Shown here one piece after another: positions 18,411 through 27,291 of a stretch of DNA of 64,000 nucleotides. Location: NCBI GenBank assembly GCA_020635085.1, contig JACKAL010000002.1:321079-385078 (forward strand), given 5' to 3'. The position numbers and the translations under genes were made by a program. The DNA comes from Pseudobdellovibrionaceae bacterium. GTDB taxonomy: Bacteria; Bdellovibrionota; Bdellovibrionia; Bdellovibrionales; JAGQZY01. Positions within the stretch are counted from its first letter, which is position 1, and the number at the start of each line of letters is the position of its first letter. The notes under the pieces are model-generated. The model was not told the DNA's origin. It searched no databases and worked only from the letters and a program-made list of their open reading frames with translations.

Positions 18411-18450
18411 TACAAAAAAAACAAAAGGCCTGCGCACAAACGCAAGCCTT
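18411..18450 (-). terminator. Rho-independent terminator
   Basis: On the minus strand AAGGCTTGCG pairs with CGCAGGCCTT (one mismatch, 6-base loop) and is followed by a T-rich run (18411-18424). It lies just past the frameshifted secreted-protein gene. Confidence 0.7.
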
Positions 18451-18484
18451 AAATATATTCACCAATAATCAAATAAATTTTTAA

Positions 18485-18802
18485 TTATTTTGCACTTGCA
18501 TCAAGATAAATGTCTTCAACTTGGCAAGTCGCTTGAGGTCCTTTACGAACAACAACAATCCAGTTAGTCCTACTAGGAATGCCGATTTGGCCTTTTGGAG
18601 CACCTGATTGTACAGAGTACACTGCAACAGAAGAAAAATCTTTTTTTCTAGTTTAGCGTCTCCATCAACAACTTCATTTGTATTTGGATCTGCGTGTAAC
18701 ATCTGAGCAACTGAGATAGAAATTGTCGTTGCACATCCGATTTGTGAAGCGTTTGCACCTACGCTAAATAATGAAACGATTGAAAATAAAACTTTTAAGC
18801 AT
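18485..18802 (-). pseudogene. Small secreted protein with two compensating frameshifts
   Basis: A strong ribosome site (AGGAGG, 4 bases before ATG at 18802) starts MLK and then hits a stop after 12 codons. Dropping one A from the AAAA at about 18791-18794 restores a signal peptide (VLFSIVSLFSVGANA) and a mature sequence with GCATTISISVAQ. A second shift at the seven-A run near 18650 returns to the first frame, which ends ...NWIVVVRKGP and ...DASAK at 18485. The corrected product is about 105 residues with two cysteines. Both slips are in A-runs, so they are either sequencing errors in a live gene or decay. A proper terminator follows. Confidence 0.65.
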
Positions 18803-18971
18803 AAAGCCTCCTTTATTATGTAGGCATGTGCTTACATGATACTCCCTGTAGACCTACAAGCACCTCCTCTTTAAAGTAGACATTACATTCGATAAACACC
18901 CCCCCCTGTAAAAAGTAACCTCTTTATTTGTGGGATGTGGCTAACCTAGGCACCAGCTCTTTTTTAAATTA

Positions 18972-18997
18972 AAAAAGCCACTCTCTGGTGGCTTTTT
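18972..18997. terminator. Rho-independent terminator
   Basis: AAAAAGCCAC (18972-18981) and GTGGCTTTTT (18988-18997) form a perfect 10-bp stem with a 6-base loop. It follows the 76-residue minus-strand gene and is symmetrical, so it can act both ways. No other gene lies in 18803-19053. Confidence 0.85.
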
Positions 18998-19053
18998 GTT
19001 AATAAACTTAATGTAAAATGATCGTCGATACGGCGATGATCCACCATTCTCGA

Positions 19054-19284
19054 CTAGTGTTTTTTCTTTACTAAAACCGTAGAAAGTTCTTGCAGAACAA
19101 ATTGAAAGCGTGAGTTTAACTCTTCGAGGCTTTGCATATTAAAACGAAACTGCTCAATAACGTCCACCTCTGGTTTTGTGTCCACCACAGGGGTCTCATT
19201 CCACATCATATAGGGTGTCTCACCTGATGAAAAATAGGTCTTTTTGAGTTCTTCGAAATCGCGGTGAGTTTTAGATAATCCCAT
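19054..19284 (-). CDS. Small cytoplasmic hypothetical protein
   Basis: A 76-residue protein with no signal peptide, predominantly helical in its second half and with a lysine-rich end. AAAGG lies about 7 bases before the ATG at 19284. It has its own terminator at 18972-18997, so it is probably a single transcription unit. No family is recognised. Confidence 0.6.
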   Translation of the reverse strand: MGLSKTHRDFEELKKTYFSSGETPYMMWNETPVVDTKPEVDVIEQFRFNMQSLEELNSRFQFVLQELSTVLVKKKH

Positions 19285-19383
19285 CTTTGAGCCTTTCTGT
19301 TCTTCTAAGGTTATGATTAGGTCAATTTCCTGTTCAACTTAAATTCCCTTAAATTTTAAAAAAATCCTTATATTGAATTTTCT

Positions 19384-20010
19384 TCAATATTCGCACCTGA
19401 GCGCGTCAAGCTCCAAATTGCCGGGTTCGCGCCGTTTATTGGTACCGCGCTCCAGCTCAGGAGCCATTACCGTGTACTGAGAGGTCTTTATATGTAACAA
19501 ACCCAGTACATGACCTAACTCATGCACAAAAAGCGCCACCAAATCGATAGTTCCCGACTTGACAGTCGAACTTGTTGAAAAAGGTTTTTCCCCATTAAGA
19601 CGAATATCTGAGTCGACAACTGTACTACCATTCCAATGTAAAGAGGTTTCCGCTTGCTCCAGGGGCTTACCTGTCCATCTAGAGGCCACACTAATAACAG
19701 AGTGCCCATCCTCAGCAAAGGGGGCTCCTTTATACGATTCATCAGCTATTTCAAAAAAACCCGTGCTCACTCCCCACTCTTTCATGTGGGTCTCATTCCA
19801 AATCTTGACGGCGTCCTGTAGTGCCTGCAGCTGGTCACTGGATAACGACACATGGGCCGCCAATTTGATTGGTAGGTGCCCCGCCCACGACACACGTTGA
19901 TAATAACTGTTCTGTTGAAAATGGCAGGCCTCTTCGGGACTTGGTTTTTTACCACAGGCTTGCGTGAACAGTAACGTCAGCAGAAATAATACGGAAATGA
20001 GGTTTTTCAT
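19384..20010 (-). CDS. Matrixin-like zinc metalloprotease lipoprotein (M10-type)
   Basis: A 208-residue lipoprotein (lipobox near TQAC, residue 19) with the metzincin motif HELGHVLGLLH at residues 163-173 (ligands H163, H167, H173; catalytic E164) and a following Met-turn segment, QYTVMAP. The length is right for a lone catalytic domain. It should act in the periplasm or at the surface on protein substrates. ATG at 20010 is chosen because it begins the signal peptide after a GGGGAAGAGG ribosome site; the frame extends to 20046 without support. Two copies of a 17-bp palindrome lie in its upstream region (20116 and 20181), making this the best candidate target of an unknown regulator. Confidence 0.85.
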   Translation of the reverse strand: MKNLISVLFLLTLLFTQACGKKPSPEEACHFQQNSYYQRVSWAGHLPIKLAAHVSLSSDQLQALQDAVKIWNETHMKEWGVSTGFFEIADESYKGAPFAEDGHSVISVASRWTGKPLEQAETSLHWNGSTVVDSDIRLNGEKPFSTSSTVKSGTIDLVALFVHELGHVLGLLHIKTSQYTVMAPELERGTNKRREPGNLELDALRCEY

Positions 20011-20115
20011 ACCCTCTTCCCCTACGCAAGAATCTGGCTCAACCAATAGCCGCTAAGCTATTGAAAAATCTAGCGCACACATCCCACTAAAAACTGATCA
20101 GCTGTTCAGCGTCTT

Positions 20116-20132
20116 CGTCTCAACTTGAGACA
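20116..20132. promoter_or_regulatory. 17-bp palindromic operator candidate, site 1
   Basis: CGTCTCA-ACT-TGAGACA, seven-base arms with a three-base centre. It is 105 bp upstream of the metalloprotease start and is itself bracketed by AGCTGTT (20100-20106) and AACAGCT (20144-20150). The same design recurs at 20181 and 27292. Confidence 0.55.
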
Positions 20133-20180
20133 GTCTCCAGTCAAACAGCTAAATAGTTAAAATAAATAATGTTTTTAAAT

Positions 20181-20197
20181 GTCTAAAAATGAGACAC
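20181..20197. promoter_or_regulatory. 17-bp palindromic operator candidate, site 2
   Basis: TGTCTAA-AAA-TGAGACA matches the design of site 1 with one mismatch in the left arm. The two sites start 65 bp apart, about six helical turns, which would let two bound dimers lie on nearly the same face. Confidence 0.5.
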
Positions 20198-20270
20198 TGT
20201 AACGACATATACTGGCTCTATTTTTGATTTAAAAACGTTTTAGGTGATACTTGAGCAAATCAGTGTGTGC

Positions 20271-21161
20271 CTAATGAAGCTTGCGCAGTCTTTGATAAAT
20301 GGCTTTTAAATCGTCCATAACCACAACATAACGACGTCCGCACATTTCACACTTCACCTGCACCATTTCATTTTTGGCGATCATATCTTTTACATCCACT
20401 TCACCAAGAAGCTCAATCGAAGAAGTTACCTTATCACGATTACAAGAGCAGGAAATTTGCAGCGCATGGGGATGTTCCCAGATTTGCCCCTTCACACCAA
20501 GAAAAAACATACGCAAAATATCTTCTCCGGTGGGTTGGTTGGCAAGCACATCTGAAATAGAACCCATCGCTTTCAGACAACGTTCGACAAGAGCAATATG
20601 ATCTTCTGTGTGACCGGGAAGCATCTCCACCATCAAACCACCAGCACTGGTCACCACACCTTCGGTCCCTAGCAAAATCCCCGATGTGATAAGACAGGGT
20701 ACCTGCAAAGAGGTTCGTAAATAATGAGCTAAATCTTCGGTGATCTCTCCCGTTTGTAAAGCCACGCGACTTATTTGTGGTTGCGCCGAACCTTTGATAT
20801 ATGTGGACACTGTCAGCGTGCCCTCACCGACATGGGGAGCTAAAAATAAATTCCCACGATCAACCGACATCGGCAAGTGCGGCTCTCCAACGAATGCACG
20901 CACCCCGCATTCGTAAGAAGACTGGGCAAACACCATAGCCATAGATCCTTCGCATTGTATCTGAATAGCCACAGCTTGCTCATCTTTTAATCTTGAAGAA
21001 AGCAATATAGCGCCCACAAGCGTACGGCCAAGAGCCATGGTGGATACCGGTGATGTCTCCTGCAGTTCGCGCAGTTCATTGAGCACATCCGTATAAACAA
21101 CACAGGATGCACGAATAAAACCATCTTCTGATAAAAATTTAAATAATTTTGAATTACTCAT
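20271..21161 (-). CDS. hslO: Redox-regulated chaperone Hsp33
   Basis: A 296-residue Hsp33. The N-terminal substrate-binding domain is followed by the redox switch: C238 and C240 in SCSC, and C271 and C274 in CEMC, which together hold zinc when reduced and release it on oxidation to activate the holdase. The spacing of the two pairs is normal for the family. It protects cytoplasmic proteins during oxidative stress. The ATG at 21161 has no obvious ribosome site. The gene is divergent from the histidine-phosphatase gene at 21222. Confidence 0.95.
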   Translation of the reverse strand: MSNSKLFKFLSEDGFIRASCVVYTDVLNELRELQETSPVSTMALGRTLVGAILLSSRLKDEQAVAIQIQCEGSMAMVFAQSSYECGVRAFVGEPHLPMSVDRGNLFLAPHVGEGTLTVSTYIKGSAQPQISRVALQTGEITEDLAHYLRTSLQVPCLITSGILLGTEGVVTSAGGLMVEMLPGHTEDHIALVERCLKAMGSISDVLANQPTGEDILRMFFLGVKGQIWEHPHALQISCSCNRDKVTSSIELLGEVDVKDMIAKNEMVQVKCEMCGRRYVVVMDDLKAIYQRLRKLH

Positions 21162-21221
21162 CGAATAACACTAGTGTAACAAACGAATCTATGCCAGCCT
21201 ATAAAAAATCTGAAGGCTTGT

Positions 21222-21674
21222 ATGAAATTAATTTTTTTGCGACATGGTGATCGAAATGCAGGGTTTGGCGACGTGCCACTATCGACACGAGGGCACCAAC
21301 AAGCTGAGGAACTGAGCCAAACGCCTGAGCTCCATAAAGTGGATCACATTTACTGCTCACCAAAGAGGCGCGCACGGGAGACCGTAGAACCTCTGGCTCA
21401 AACTCTTGGGCAAAATATCGATATCGTAACCGATCTTGATCAGATGAAACAAATTGAAAATCCCAACGATTTTTCACGACGTATACATCACTTTCTCAGC
21501 GCCCTTCCTGTGACCGAAGGCAAAACGATTCTTGTTTGTAGTCATTCGGACTGGTTACAGGCGGCCACCTTATTATTGGGAGGCGAAGAGTTTATTCCCC
21601 ATGCTTTTTTTAGCTGTGCAGAATATAAAATTTTTGAAAATAAAGAGGGCACTTGGAAAGCTCTCACACCTTAG
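21222..21674 (+). CDS. Histidine phosphatase family protein (SixA-like)
   Basis: A 150-residue branch-1 histidine phosphatase. The phosphohistidine motif is LRHGDRN near the N-terminus, and the second catalytic histidine is in LVCSHSDWLQ. The small size and lack of extra lobes fit SixA-like phosphohistidine phosphatases rather than phosphoglycerate mutases. A second member is encoded at 28379. The two differ in sequence, so this is not a recent duplication. Its stop codon is followed at once by a hairpin that overlaps the next gene's start. Confidence 0.88.
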   Translation: MKLIFLRHGDRNAGFGDVPLSTRGHQQAEELSQTPELHKVDHIYCSPKRRARETVEPLAQTLGQNIDIVTDLDQMKQIENPNDFSRRIHHFLSALPVTEGKTILVCSHSDWLQAATLLLGGEEFIPHAFFSCAEYKIFENKEGTWKALTP

Positions 21675-21681
21675 CGAGTTT

Positions 21682-21719
21682 ATAATTGAGCTACTCATGC
21701 TACCGAGTCGCTCAATTAT
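21682..21719 (+). promoter_or_regulatory. Hairpin over the start of the FAH-family gene
   Basis: ATAATTGAGC (21682-21691) and GCTCAATTAT (21710-21719) form perfect 10-bp arms around an 18-base loop. The ATG at 21718 lies in the 3' arm, and the alternative ATG at 21697 lies in the loop. No U-run follows, so it is more likely to affect translation than to terminate. Confidence 0.45.
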
Positions 21720-22335
21720 GCACTCACTAGAAAATCTTCCCAAAAATATTTGGTGCGTCGGTCGCAATTACGCCCTACACGCTAAAGAACTCAATAACCC
21801 CATCCCCCAAACGCCGCTTATTTTTTTAAAGGCTGGTTCCACCATCAACATCGATAAAACCATCCACCTCCCATCATGGACATCTGACATCCACCATGAA
21901 TGCGAACTGGCGATCCAAGTGGATAAGAACGGAACTCCAAAAAAATTTGGTCTCGCCTTAGATCTTACCGCCCGCAGCGTACAAAATGAGCTTAAAAAAC
22001 AGCAGGCCCCATGGACTCTGGCAAAGTCTTTTACCGGCGCCTGCCCCGTAAGCTCTTTTGTCGACTGGGTCTCCTTTGCAGACTTTTGTACATTGCAATT
22101 TCGTTTTTATAGAAACGGTACTTTGCTGCAATCAGGCAGTCCTCAAGATATGATTTTTAGCGCACAAGAACTTTTAAATTACATTTCCTTACATTTTCCC
22201 ATGGAGACCGACGACTTGGTCCTGACTGGTACCCCGGCAGGTGTGGGCCCGCTCACCCCAGGAGATCACCTGGTAGGTGAAATCCTCTCTCGCGAAGGTT
22301 TTTCCCTTTTACACGTGACTTGGGATGTCATGTAA
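21718..22335 (+). CDS. Fumarylacetoacetate hydrolase family protein
   Basis: A 205-residue FAH-family enzyme with WCVGRNYALHAKEL at the N-terminus, PLIFLKAGSTI, the metal-binding HHECELA segment, and a LVLTGTPAGVGPLTPGD motif near the end. This small form acts in metabolism of acylpyruvates, oxaloacetate and related keto acids; the exact substrate cannot be read from sequence. The start may be ATG 21718 or 21697; both lack a good ribosome site and both are inside a hairpin. It lies 43 bp behind the histidine phosphatase gene and is probably co-transcribed. Confidence 0.88.
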   Translation: MHSLENLPKNIWCVGRNYALHAKELNNPIPQTPLIFLKAGSTINIDKTIHLPSWTSDIHHECELAIQVDKNGTPKKFGLALDLTARSVQNELKKQQAPWTLAKSFTGACPVSSFVDWVSFADFCTLQFRFYRNGTLLQSGSPQDMIFSAQELLNYISLHFPMETDDLVLTGTPAGVGPLTPGDHLVGEILSREGFSLLHVTWDVM

Positions 22336-22460
22336 AAACTCCCCCATCCTCTCCTTTTCTTTTGCTCCAACTTGTATGATATTTCGCTCCATAGAAACCC
22401 AAACTCGTGGATAGACCAAAACAGAACTGGTCGCCTGACGTTGTGCTCGAGGAGGATAGA

Positions 22461-25406
22461 ATGGATCTTCAACCGCAAATTGAAGCCAAAGGAAAAGAGA
22501 TTTTTAATTCACTTGGTGGTGGCGATGGCCAGTCGATTTTTAATAAAGACTGGTGGTACGGAAAAATCATGGACTGGAGCATGCAAAACCCGGCGTTCAA
22601 AACGCAAATGTTTCGTTTCGTCGATGTGCTGCCCACTTTACAATCCAGCGGCGAAGTGGCGAAGCACCTCAAAGAATATTTTGCTGAAGGTGGCGAGCAA
22701 CTTCCTTCCGTCTTTAACTTCGGCCTTGGCTTAGGCTCTCTGGCACCGGGGCTTATGGCTGGTGCAATTAAAAAGAACGTCACGCAAATGGCCAAAATGT
22801 TTATCACCGGCGAATCGCCCAAAGATGCCATCGATGTTTTAAAAAAATCACGCAAACAAAAAATGACCTTCACCATCGACATCTTGGGCGAAGCGTGCTT
22901 AAGCGAGACGGAAGCCCTTGATTATCAAAACCGCTATTTAGAACTTATCGACTGGCTGAACAAAGAAACCAAAAATTGGGATTTTGATCCACAGCTCGAC
23001 ACCGATGCCTATGGTAATATCCCGCGTGTGAATGTATCGGTCAAAATCACCGCGCTGTATTCACAAATTCACCCGGAATCCTGGCAACACAGCATCGACA
23101 TGGTGAAAGAACGTTTGCGTCCTGTTCTTAAAAAAGCGATGGACAACAATACTTTTATCAATATCGATATGGAAAAATTCGCCATTAAAGATTTAACCAT
23201 CGAAACCTTTAAACAACTGTTAATGGAAGATTCCTTTAAAAACTACCCCCATTTTGGAATCGTCATCCAAGCGTATTTGCGTGACTCTTTCCAAGACGTA
23301 AAAGATTTAACCGCATTTGCCAAACAACGTCGCACGCCGTTTTCTATTCGTTTGGTAAAAGGGGCCTATTGGGATTACGAAACCGTCGGCGCGCAACAAA
23401 AAGATTGGCCCATTCCGGTGTACACACGCAAACCCGAATCCGACATCAACTACGAAGAGTGTACTAAATATCTTTTAGATAATACCGACTTCATTCGTTT
23501 GGCTATTGGCTCCCACAATGTGCGCTCCATCGCCTTTGCCATGGCCTATGCTGAGCAAAAGGGCCTTCCTAAAAATGCCTTCGAACTGCAAATGCTCTAT
23601 GGCATGGCTGAGCCTTTTAAAAAAGCAATTGTCTCTAAAGGCTATCGCTTACGTGAGTACTGCCCGGTGGGTGAAATGTTACCTGGTATGTCCTATTTGG
23701 TTCGTCGTCTTTTGGAAAACACATCCAATGATTCTTTCTTAAAATCCAAATTTGCCGACAACACATCGGATGCAGATCTGCTCGCCGACCCACGTAAAAC
23801 TTTGCAAAATGTAAAAGACATAAATATCAAAGAGCGCTTCTTTACCAATGAATCGCCAATGGATTTTTCCAAAAAAACGGATCGCGAAAAAGTAACCACG
23901 GCACTTAAACAATTTAAAACGTCTCAACTCAATAAAAAATGGCCCGCCTATATCAGCGGCGAATGGGTTGCAACGAATGAATATCTCGAAAGCCACAACC
24001 CCTCCACTGAGGAGACCTTGGGTCACATCGCTATGTGCACAAGTGACATGGCCGAATCCGCAATGAATGCCGCGAATTCTGCCTTCCCTGCTTGGTGTAA
24101 AACACCAGCTCCCGAACGCGCCGGCTACTTGGATAAAGCGGCTGATATTTTAGAGCGCGATCGCGATCAAATCATTGCCTGTCAAATTCTCGAAGCCGGA
24201 AAAACCTGGAAAGAGGCCGATGGGGATGTGGCCGAGGCCATCGATTTTCTTCGCTATTACGCAAAACAAATGCGCTTAATGGATAAACCACGCCGCGTGG
24301 GTGGCGTTCCCGGCGAAGTGAGCCTTTACACCTATCAAGGACGCGGTGTGAACGTGGTGATTGCACCATGGAATTTCCCTCTGGCTATTCTCACTGGTAT
24401 GGTTGGCGCCTCTCTGGTTACAGGTAACACTGTGGTGATGAAGCCGGCAGAGCAAACATCGATGACCGCCACTTTCTTAATGAAAGCCTTTATCGAAGCG
24501 GGCTTACCTAAAAATGTTCTTCATATGGTACTTGGCAAAGGCGAAGTGGTCGGTGAACATTTGGTGTCCCACGCCTACACGGCGATGATTTGTTTTACAG
24601 GCTCTAAAGATGTGGGCTTGCGCATTTTGCAAAAAGCCAGCATCCCACAACTTGGACAAAAACACATTAAGCGTACTATTACCGAGCTCGGTGGAAAAAA
24701 TGCGATCATTGTCGACTCCGATGCAGACCTCGATGAGGCCGTTACCGGTGTTCTTTACTCCGCATTTGGTTTTCAAGGGCAAAAATGTTCGGCTTGTAGC
24801 CGCGTGATTGTTCTTGAAGACACCTACGATCGCTTCTTAGAACGCCTTATTGAATCCGCGCGCTCCATTGCTATGGGCCATTCAGAAGATCCTCATACTT
24901 TTATGGGACCAGTGATCGATAAAGATGCGAAAGAAAAAATCTTAAAATACGTCGAGATCGGTAAAGGCGAAGGCGCCACCCTGGCCTTCCAAGGTATTGT
25001 GAATGAATCGCGCGGATACTTTGTGCCACCGACTATTTTTACCGATGTGGAACCACGTTCACGCCTGGCACAAGAGGAAATCTTTGGACCGGTGCTTGCC
25101 GTCATTAAAGCCAAAACACTAGCCGATGCTTTAGCCATTGCCAATGACACGGATTTTGCCCTTACCGGTGCATTTTATTCACGAAGCCCGGCGAACATTG
25201 AAGTGGTTAAAAAAGAATTCAACGTCGGAAATCTTTATATCAACCGCGGCTCCACAGGTGCCTTGGTGGATCGCCATCCTTTTGGTGGCTTTAAACTTTC
25301 CGGCGGTGGCAGCAAAACCGGTGGCCCTGATTACTTGATTCAGTTTATGGATCCTAAAGTGACATCCGAGAACACCATGCGCCGCGGATTTGCCCCTGAG
25401 GAATAG
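22461..25406 (+). CDS. putA: Bifunctional proline dehydrogenase / P5C dehydrogenase PutA
   Basis: A 981-residue short-type PutA. Residues about 90-460 are the FAD-dependent proline dehydrogenase (IRLVKGAYWDYE, GSHNVRSIAF, EYCPVGEMLPGM). Residues about 490-970 are the NAD-dependent L-glutamate-gamma-semialdehyde dehydrogenase, with APWNFPLAI, general-base E742 in TELGGKN and nucleophile C776 in GQKCSA. Together they oxidise proline to glutamate with channelling of the intermediate. No ribbon-helix-helix domain is present, so it is not self-repressing. AGGAGG ends 6 bases before the ATG. An amino-acid catabolic enzyme fits a protein-rich diet. Confidence 0.97.
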   Translation: MDLQPQIEAKGKEIFNSLGGGDGQSIFNKDWWYGKIMDWSMQNPAFKTQMFRFVDVLPTLQSSGEVAKHLKEYFAEGGEQLPSVFNFGLGLGSLAPGLMAGAIKKNVTQMAKMFITGESPKDAIDVLKKSRKQKMTFTIDILGEACLSETEALDYQNRYLELIDWLNKETKNWDFDPQLDTDAYGNIPRVNVSVKITALYSQIHPESWQHSIDMVKERLRPVLKKAMDNNTFINIDMEKFAIKDLTIETFKQLLMEDSFKNYPHFGIVIQAYLRDSFQDVKDLTAFAKQRRTPFSIRLVKGAYWDYETVGAQQKDWPIPVYTRKPESDINYEECTKYLLDNTDFIRLAIGSHNVRSIAFAMAYAEQKGLPKNAFELQMLYGMAEPFKKAIVSKGYRLREYCPVGEMLPGMSYLVRRLLENTSNDSFLKSKFADNTSDADLLADPRKTLQNVKDINIKERFFTNESPMDFSKKTDREKVTTALKQFKTSQLNKKWPAYISGEWVATNEYLESHNPSTEETLGHIAMCTSDMAESAMNAANSAFPAWCKTPAPERAGYLDKAADILERDRDQIIACQILEAGKTWKEADGDVAEAIDFLRYYAKQMRLMDKPRRVGGVPGEVSLYTYQGRGVNVVIAPWNFPLAILTGMVGASLVTGNTVVMKPAEQTSMTATFLMKAFIEAGLPKNVLHMVLGKGEVVGEHLVSHAYTAMICFTGSKDVGLRILQKASIPQLGQKHIKRTITELGGKNAIIVDSDADLDEAVTGVLYSAFGFQGQKCSACSRVIVLEDTYDRFLERLIESARSIAMGHSEDPHTFMGPVIDKDAKEKILKYVEIGKGEGATLAFQGIVNESRGYFVPPTIFTDVEPRSRLAQEEIFGPVLAVIKAKTLADALAIANDTDFALTGAFYSRSPANIEVVKKEFNVGNLYINRGSTGALVDRHPFGGFKLSGGGSKTGGPDYLIQFMDPKVTSENTMRRGFAPEE

Positions 25407-25468
25407 ATTTGGCGTGCCCCACAAAGCCACATTCTTTTTTTTGTCGTAGGCATTTTTAAGACCATTGA

Positions 25469-25499
25469 ACCAGCATTCACCAATGCTGGTTTTTCTTTA
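25469..25499 (+). terminator. Rho-independent terminator of putA
   Basis: ACCAGCATT (25469-25477) and AATGCTGGT (25482-25490) form a 9-bp perfect stem with a 4-base loop, followed by TTTTCTTT. It lies between putA and the convergent L,D-transpeptidase gene. Confidence 0.9.
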
Positions 25500-25518
25500 T
25501 TAAGGACTACCCGTTTTT

Positions 25519-26283
25519 TTAATCATACTTATTATTAAAAATATAAAAGAGAGCACCGTTTTTGATATTGGCAATAACCCCTTTTATGTTGGCATCAGCC
25601 ACGGCAGGGCACCCAAAACTTCTTCCCATCTTGCTCAACGATGGATTCACATAACTGGCACCATGTACAACAATCGCACGCGCACGCACGTTGCTGTTAC
25701 GTGATTCCAGTCCATCCAGTTTTAGAGATTCACCATGCTTACCAATGTATGTTTCAGCGGTCACCATAAAACCCAATGAAGATTTATTAGATCCAGAAAC
25801 GTTAGAGAAGTCAGACGCGTAGCCATCGTTATCTGCATCCGAATTTTTTCCATGCGCTGTATGCATAGTCGTGACCGCACCCGTTTTGAGATTGATCATA
25901 TAAAAACGTTTTTTACCAGAATGTTGGCCAATATCGAAAATAACCATGTAGTTTTTATTTTTGATTTTGCTTTGATTATTATTAAAATAATTAAAGGCAT
26001 TATCCACAGCTTTTGCCGAAACGTCCGAATTATTTAAAATTGCTTCGCGCAAAGACACCATCGAACCCTGGTCGCCAGAAGCTGTGTCCGCTGGAGGGAT
26101 CGATGCCGGATCGCGGTTATCGTCTGCTGTCGACGTATCTGTAGATGTATCCACCGAAAGATCTTCTTCGGGAGCACCTGCTGGCACCATCACTGTATCT
26201 AAATTTACTTTTTGACTCTTACCGCAGGCAACGAATGTAAGACCTATCATCACTGCGAAGACGAAATTTTTTAGAAATGCCAT
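25519..26283 (-). CDS. Murein L,D-transpeptidase catalytic domain lipoprotein (YkuD_2-type)
   Basis: A 254-residue lipoprotein (lipobox TFVAC, about residue 20). An acidic Asp/Thr/Ser-rich linker to about 75 leads to a catalytic domain of the YkuD_2 kind. H207 in VVHGASY and C225 in SFGCPAV are the expected catalytic pair. It should act on peptidoglycan peptides in the periplasm, making or breaking 3-3 crosslinks or attaching proteins. In Bdellovibrio relatives such enzymes remodel prey and self walls, but nothing here shows which. GAGGAG precedes the ATG, but it lies within the 3' arm of an 8-bp hairpin. Confidence 0.9.
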   Translation of the reverse strand: MAFLKNFVFAVMIGLTFVACGKSQKVNLDTVMVPAGAPEEDLSVDTSTDTSTADDNRDPASIPPADTASGDQGSMVSLREAILNNSDVSAKAVDNAFNYFNNNQSKIKNKNYMVIFDIGQHSGKKRFYMINLKTGAVTTMHTAHGKNSDADNDGYASDFSNVSGSNKSSLGFMVTAETYIGKHGESLKLDGLESRNSNVRARAIVVHGASYVNPSLSKMGRSFGCPAVADANIKGVIANIKNGALFYIFNNKYD

Positions 26284-26291
26284 ACCCTACT

Positions 26292-26322
26292 CCTCGACCA
26301 ATAAAAAAACTATCGGTCGAGG
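26292..26322 (-). promoter_or_regulatory. Hairpin covering the ribosome site of the L,D-transpeptidase gene
   Basis: On the minus strand CCTCGACC pairs perfectly with GGTCGAGG across a 15-base T-rich loop. The 3' arm runs into GAGGAG, the ribosome site of the gene starting at 26283. Folding would hide that site. Confidence 0.5.
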
Positions 26323-26480
26323 ATTTTAAATGCGTAAACTTTCACAGGAAAACTTTTGCGAGACACTGGTTAAATCAATATGATGCGAAATCTTCTAAAA
26401 GTTAGACATTTTTTAGATTTTTTGAAAAAATTCTTAGAACTAGAGCACACAAGAACCCATATCTATCGGTTCGTAAATTA

Positions 26481-26511
26481 AAAAAGAGCTTAGATTCGCT
26501 AAGCTCTTTTT
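26481..26511. terminator. Rho-independent terminator
   Basis: AAAAAGAGCTTA (26481-26492) and TAAGCTCTTTTT (26500-26511) form a perfect 12-bp stem with a 7-base loop. It lies past the 200-residue minus-strand gene. Confidence 0.88.
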
Positions 26512-26545
26512 GGTTTTAAATTTTATAAAATTTAGAAGATTTTGT

Positions 26546-27148
26546 TTATCTTACAGTCACTGCCATCAAACCGTTGTTGCGATCTAATTGGAACTCTATA
26601 GCCTTCTCATCTGAAGCAGTTTTTAGCGTGTATGTCTCTTTAATGCCCCCAGGAAGAACTTCGCGCTTGGAACCGCTAATACCAACGTATTGGGGAACTA
26701 ATACATCAGCATATTGTTTTATAAACTGTGCACCATTGAGCATTTTCTGTGGCTGCCCTTGTCCATCGTGACTATACTGAATATTGGTAACCAATCCTTT
26801 TTCCACATTAAAAGAATAATTCCCTTGCAGGTAGCCATAAGTAAGACTCTCGAGTGTCGACGGGCGATGCCCCTTGTAGCGAATATTTTGAGAACCTAAC
26901 TGCGATAAACTTTTTGTCCACTGAGGGTCCATACTTTTATGGATACTGGCTAATCCCCGCTGAGACACATTGCCACCAGCAAGCTCTTGGTTGTTGGTCT
27001 CAAATATCTGAAAGTTAAAACCCACCATCAAAAGTAAAATAAACGCGAGTGTCCCCGTGGCCGCTGCACGCAGATCATTGGGCGTTGTTTTTATAACTTG
27101 TTTTTTGAATTTACTATTTATTGGAATAACCTTGCGATCATCACTCAT
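26546..27148 (-). CDS. Single-pass membrane protein, function unknown
   Basis: A 200-residue protein with a basic cytoplasmic N-terminus of about 28 residues, one membrane helix (about 29-47) and a periplasmic domain of about 150 residues. The arrangement is that of a bitopic inner-membrane protein or an uncleaved export anchor. I do not recognise the family. ATG 27148 follows GGGGGAAAC. Its upstream region contains one copy of the 17-bp palindrome seen before the metalloprotease, so the two genes may be co-regulated. A strong terminator follows. Confidence 0.75.
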   Translation of the reverse strand: MSDDRKVIPINSKFKKQVIKTTPNDLRAAATGTLAFILLLMVGFNFQIFETNNQELAGGNVSQRGLASIHKSMDPQWTKSLSQLGSQNIRYKGHRPSTLESLTYGYLQGNYSFNVEKGLVTNIQYSHDGQGQPQKMLNGAQFIKQYADVLVPQYVGISGSKREVLPGGIKETYTLKTASDEKAIEFQLDRNNGLMAVTVR

Positions 27149-27291
27149 TGTTTCCCCCATGCCCATTTATGCGTGCGAACATCATACCAACCCAACTCGT
27201 ATTAAATCCCATTTCGATGTAAAATCTGTATCAATAACTAACACCCTGTCGTTAGTTTAGTCGCTTGCCGCTTATTTCCCTAGATCTTTGA

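Noticed and set aside
21199..21477. Minus-strand 92-residue frame over the histidine phosphatase gene
   Set aside because: The plus-strand gene carries clear catalytic motifs; the opposite frame has none.
22372..22734. 120-residue frame overlapping the start of putA
   Set aside because: It is out of frame with a well-placed putA start and has unnatural composition.
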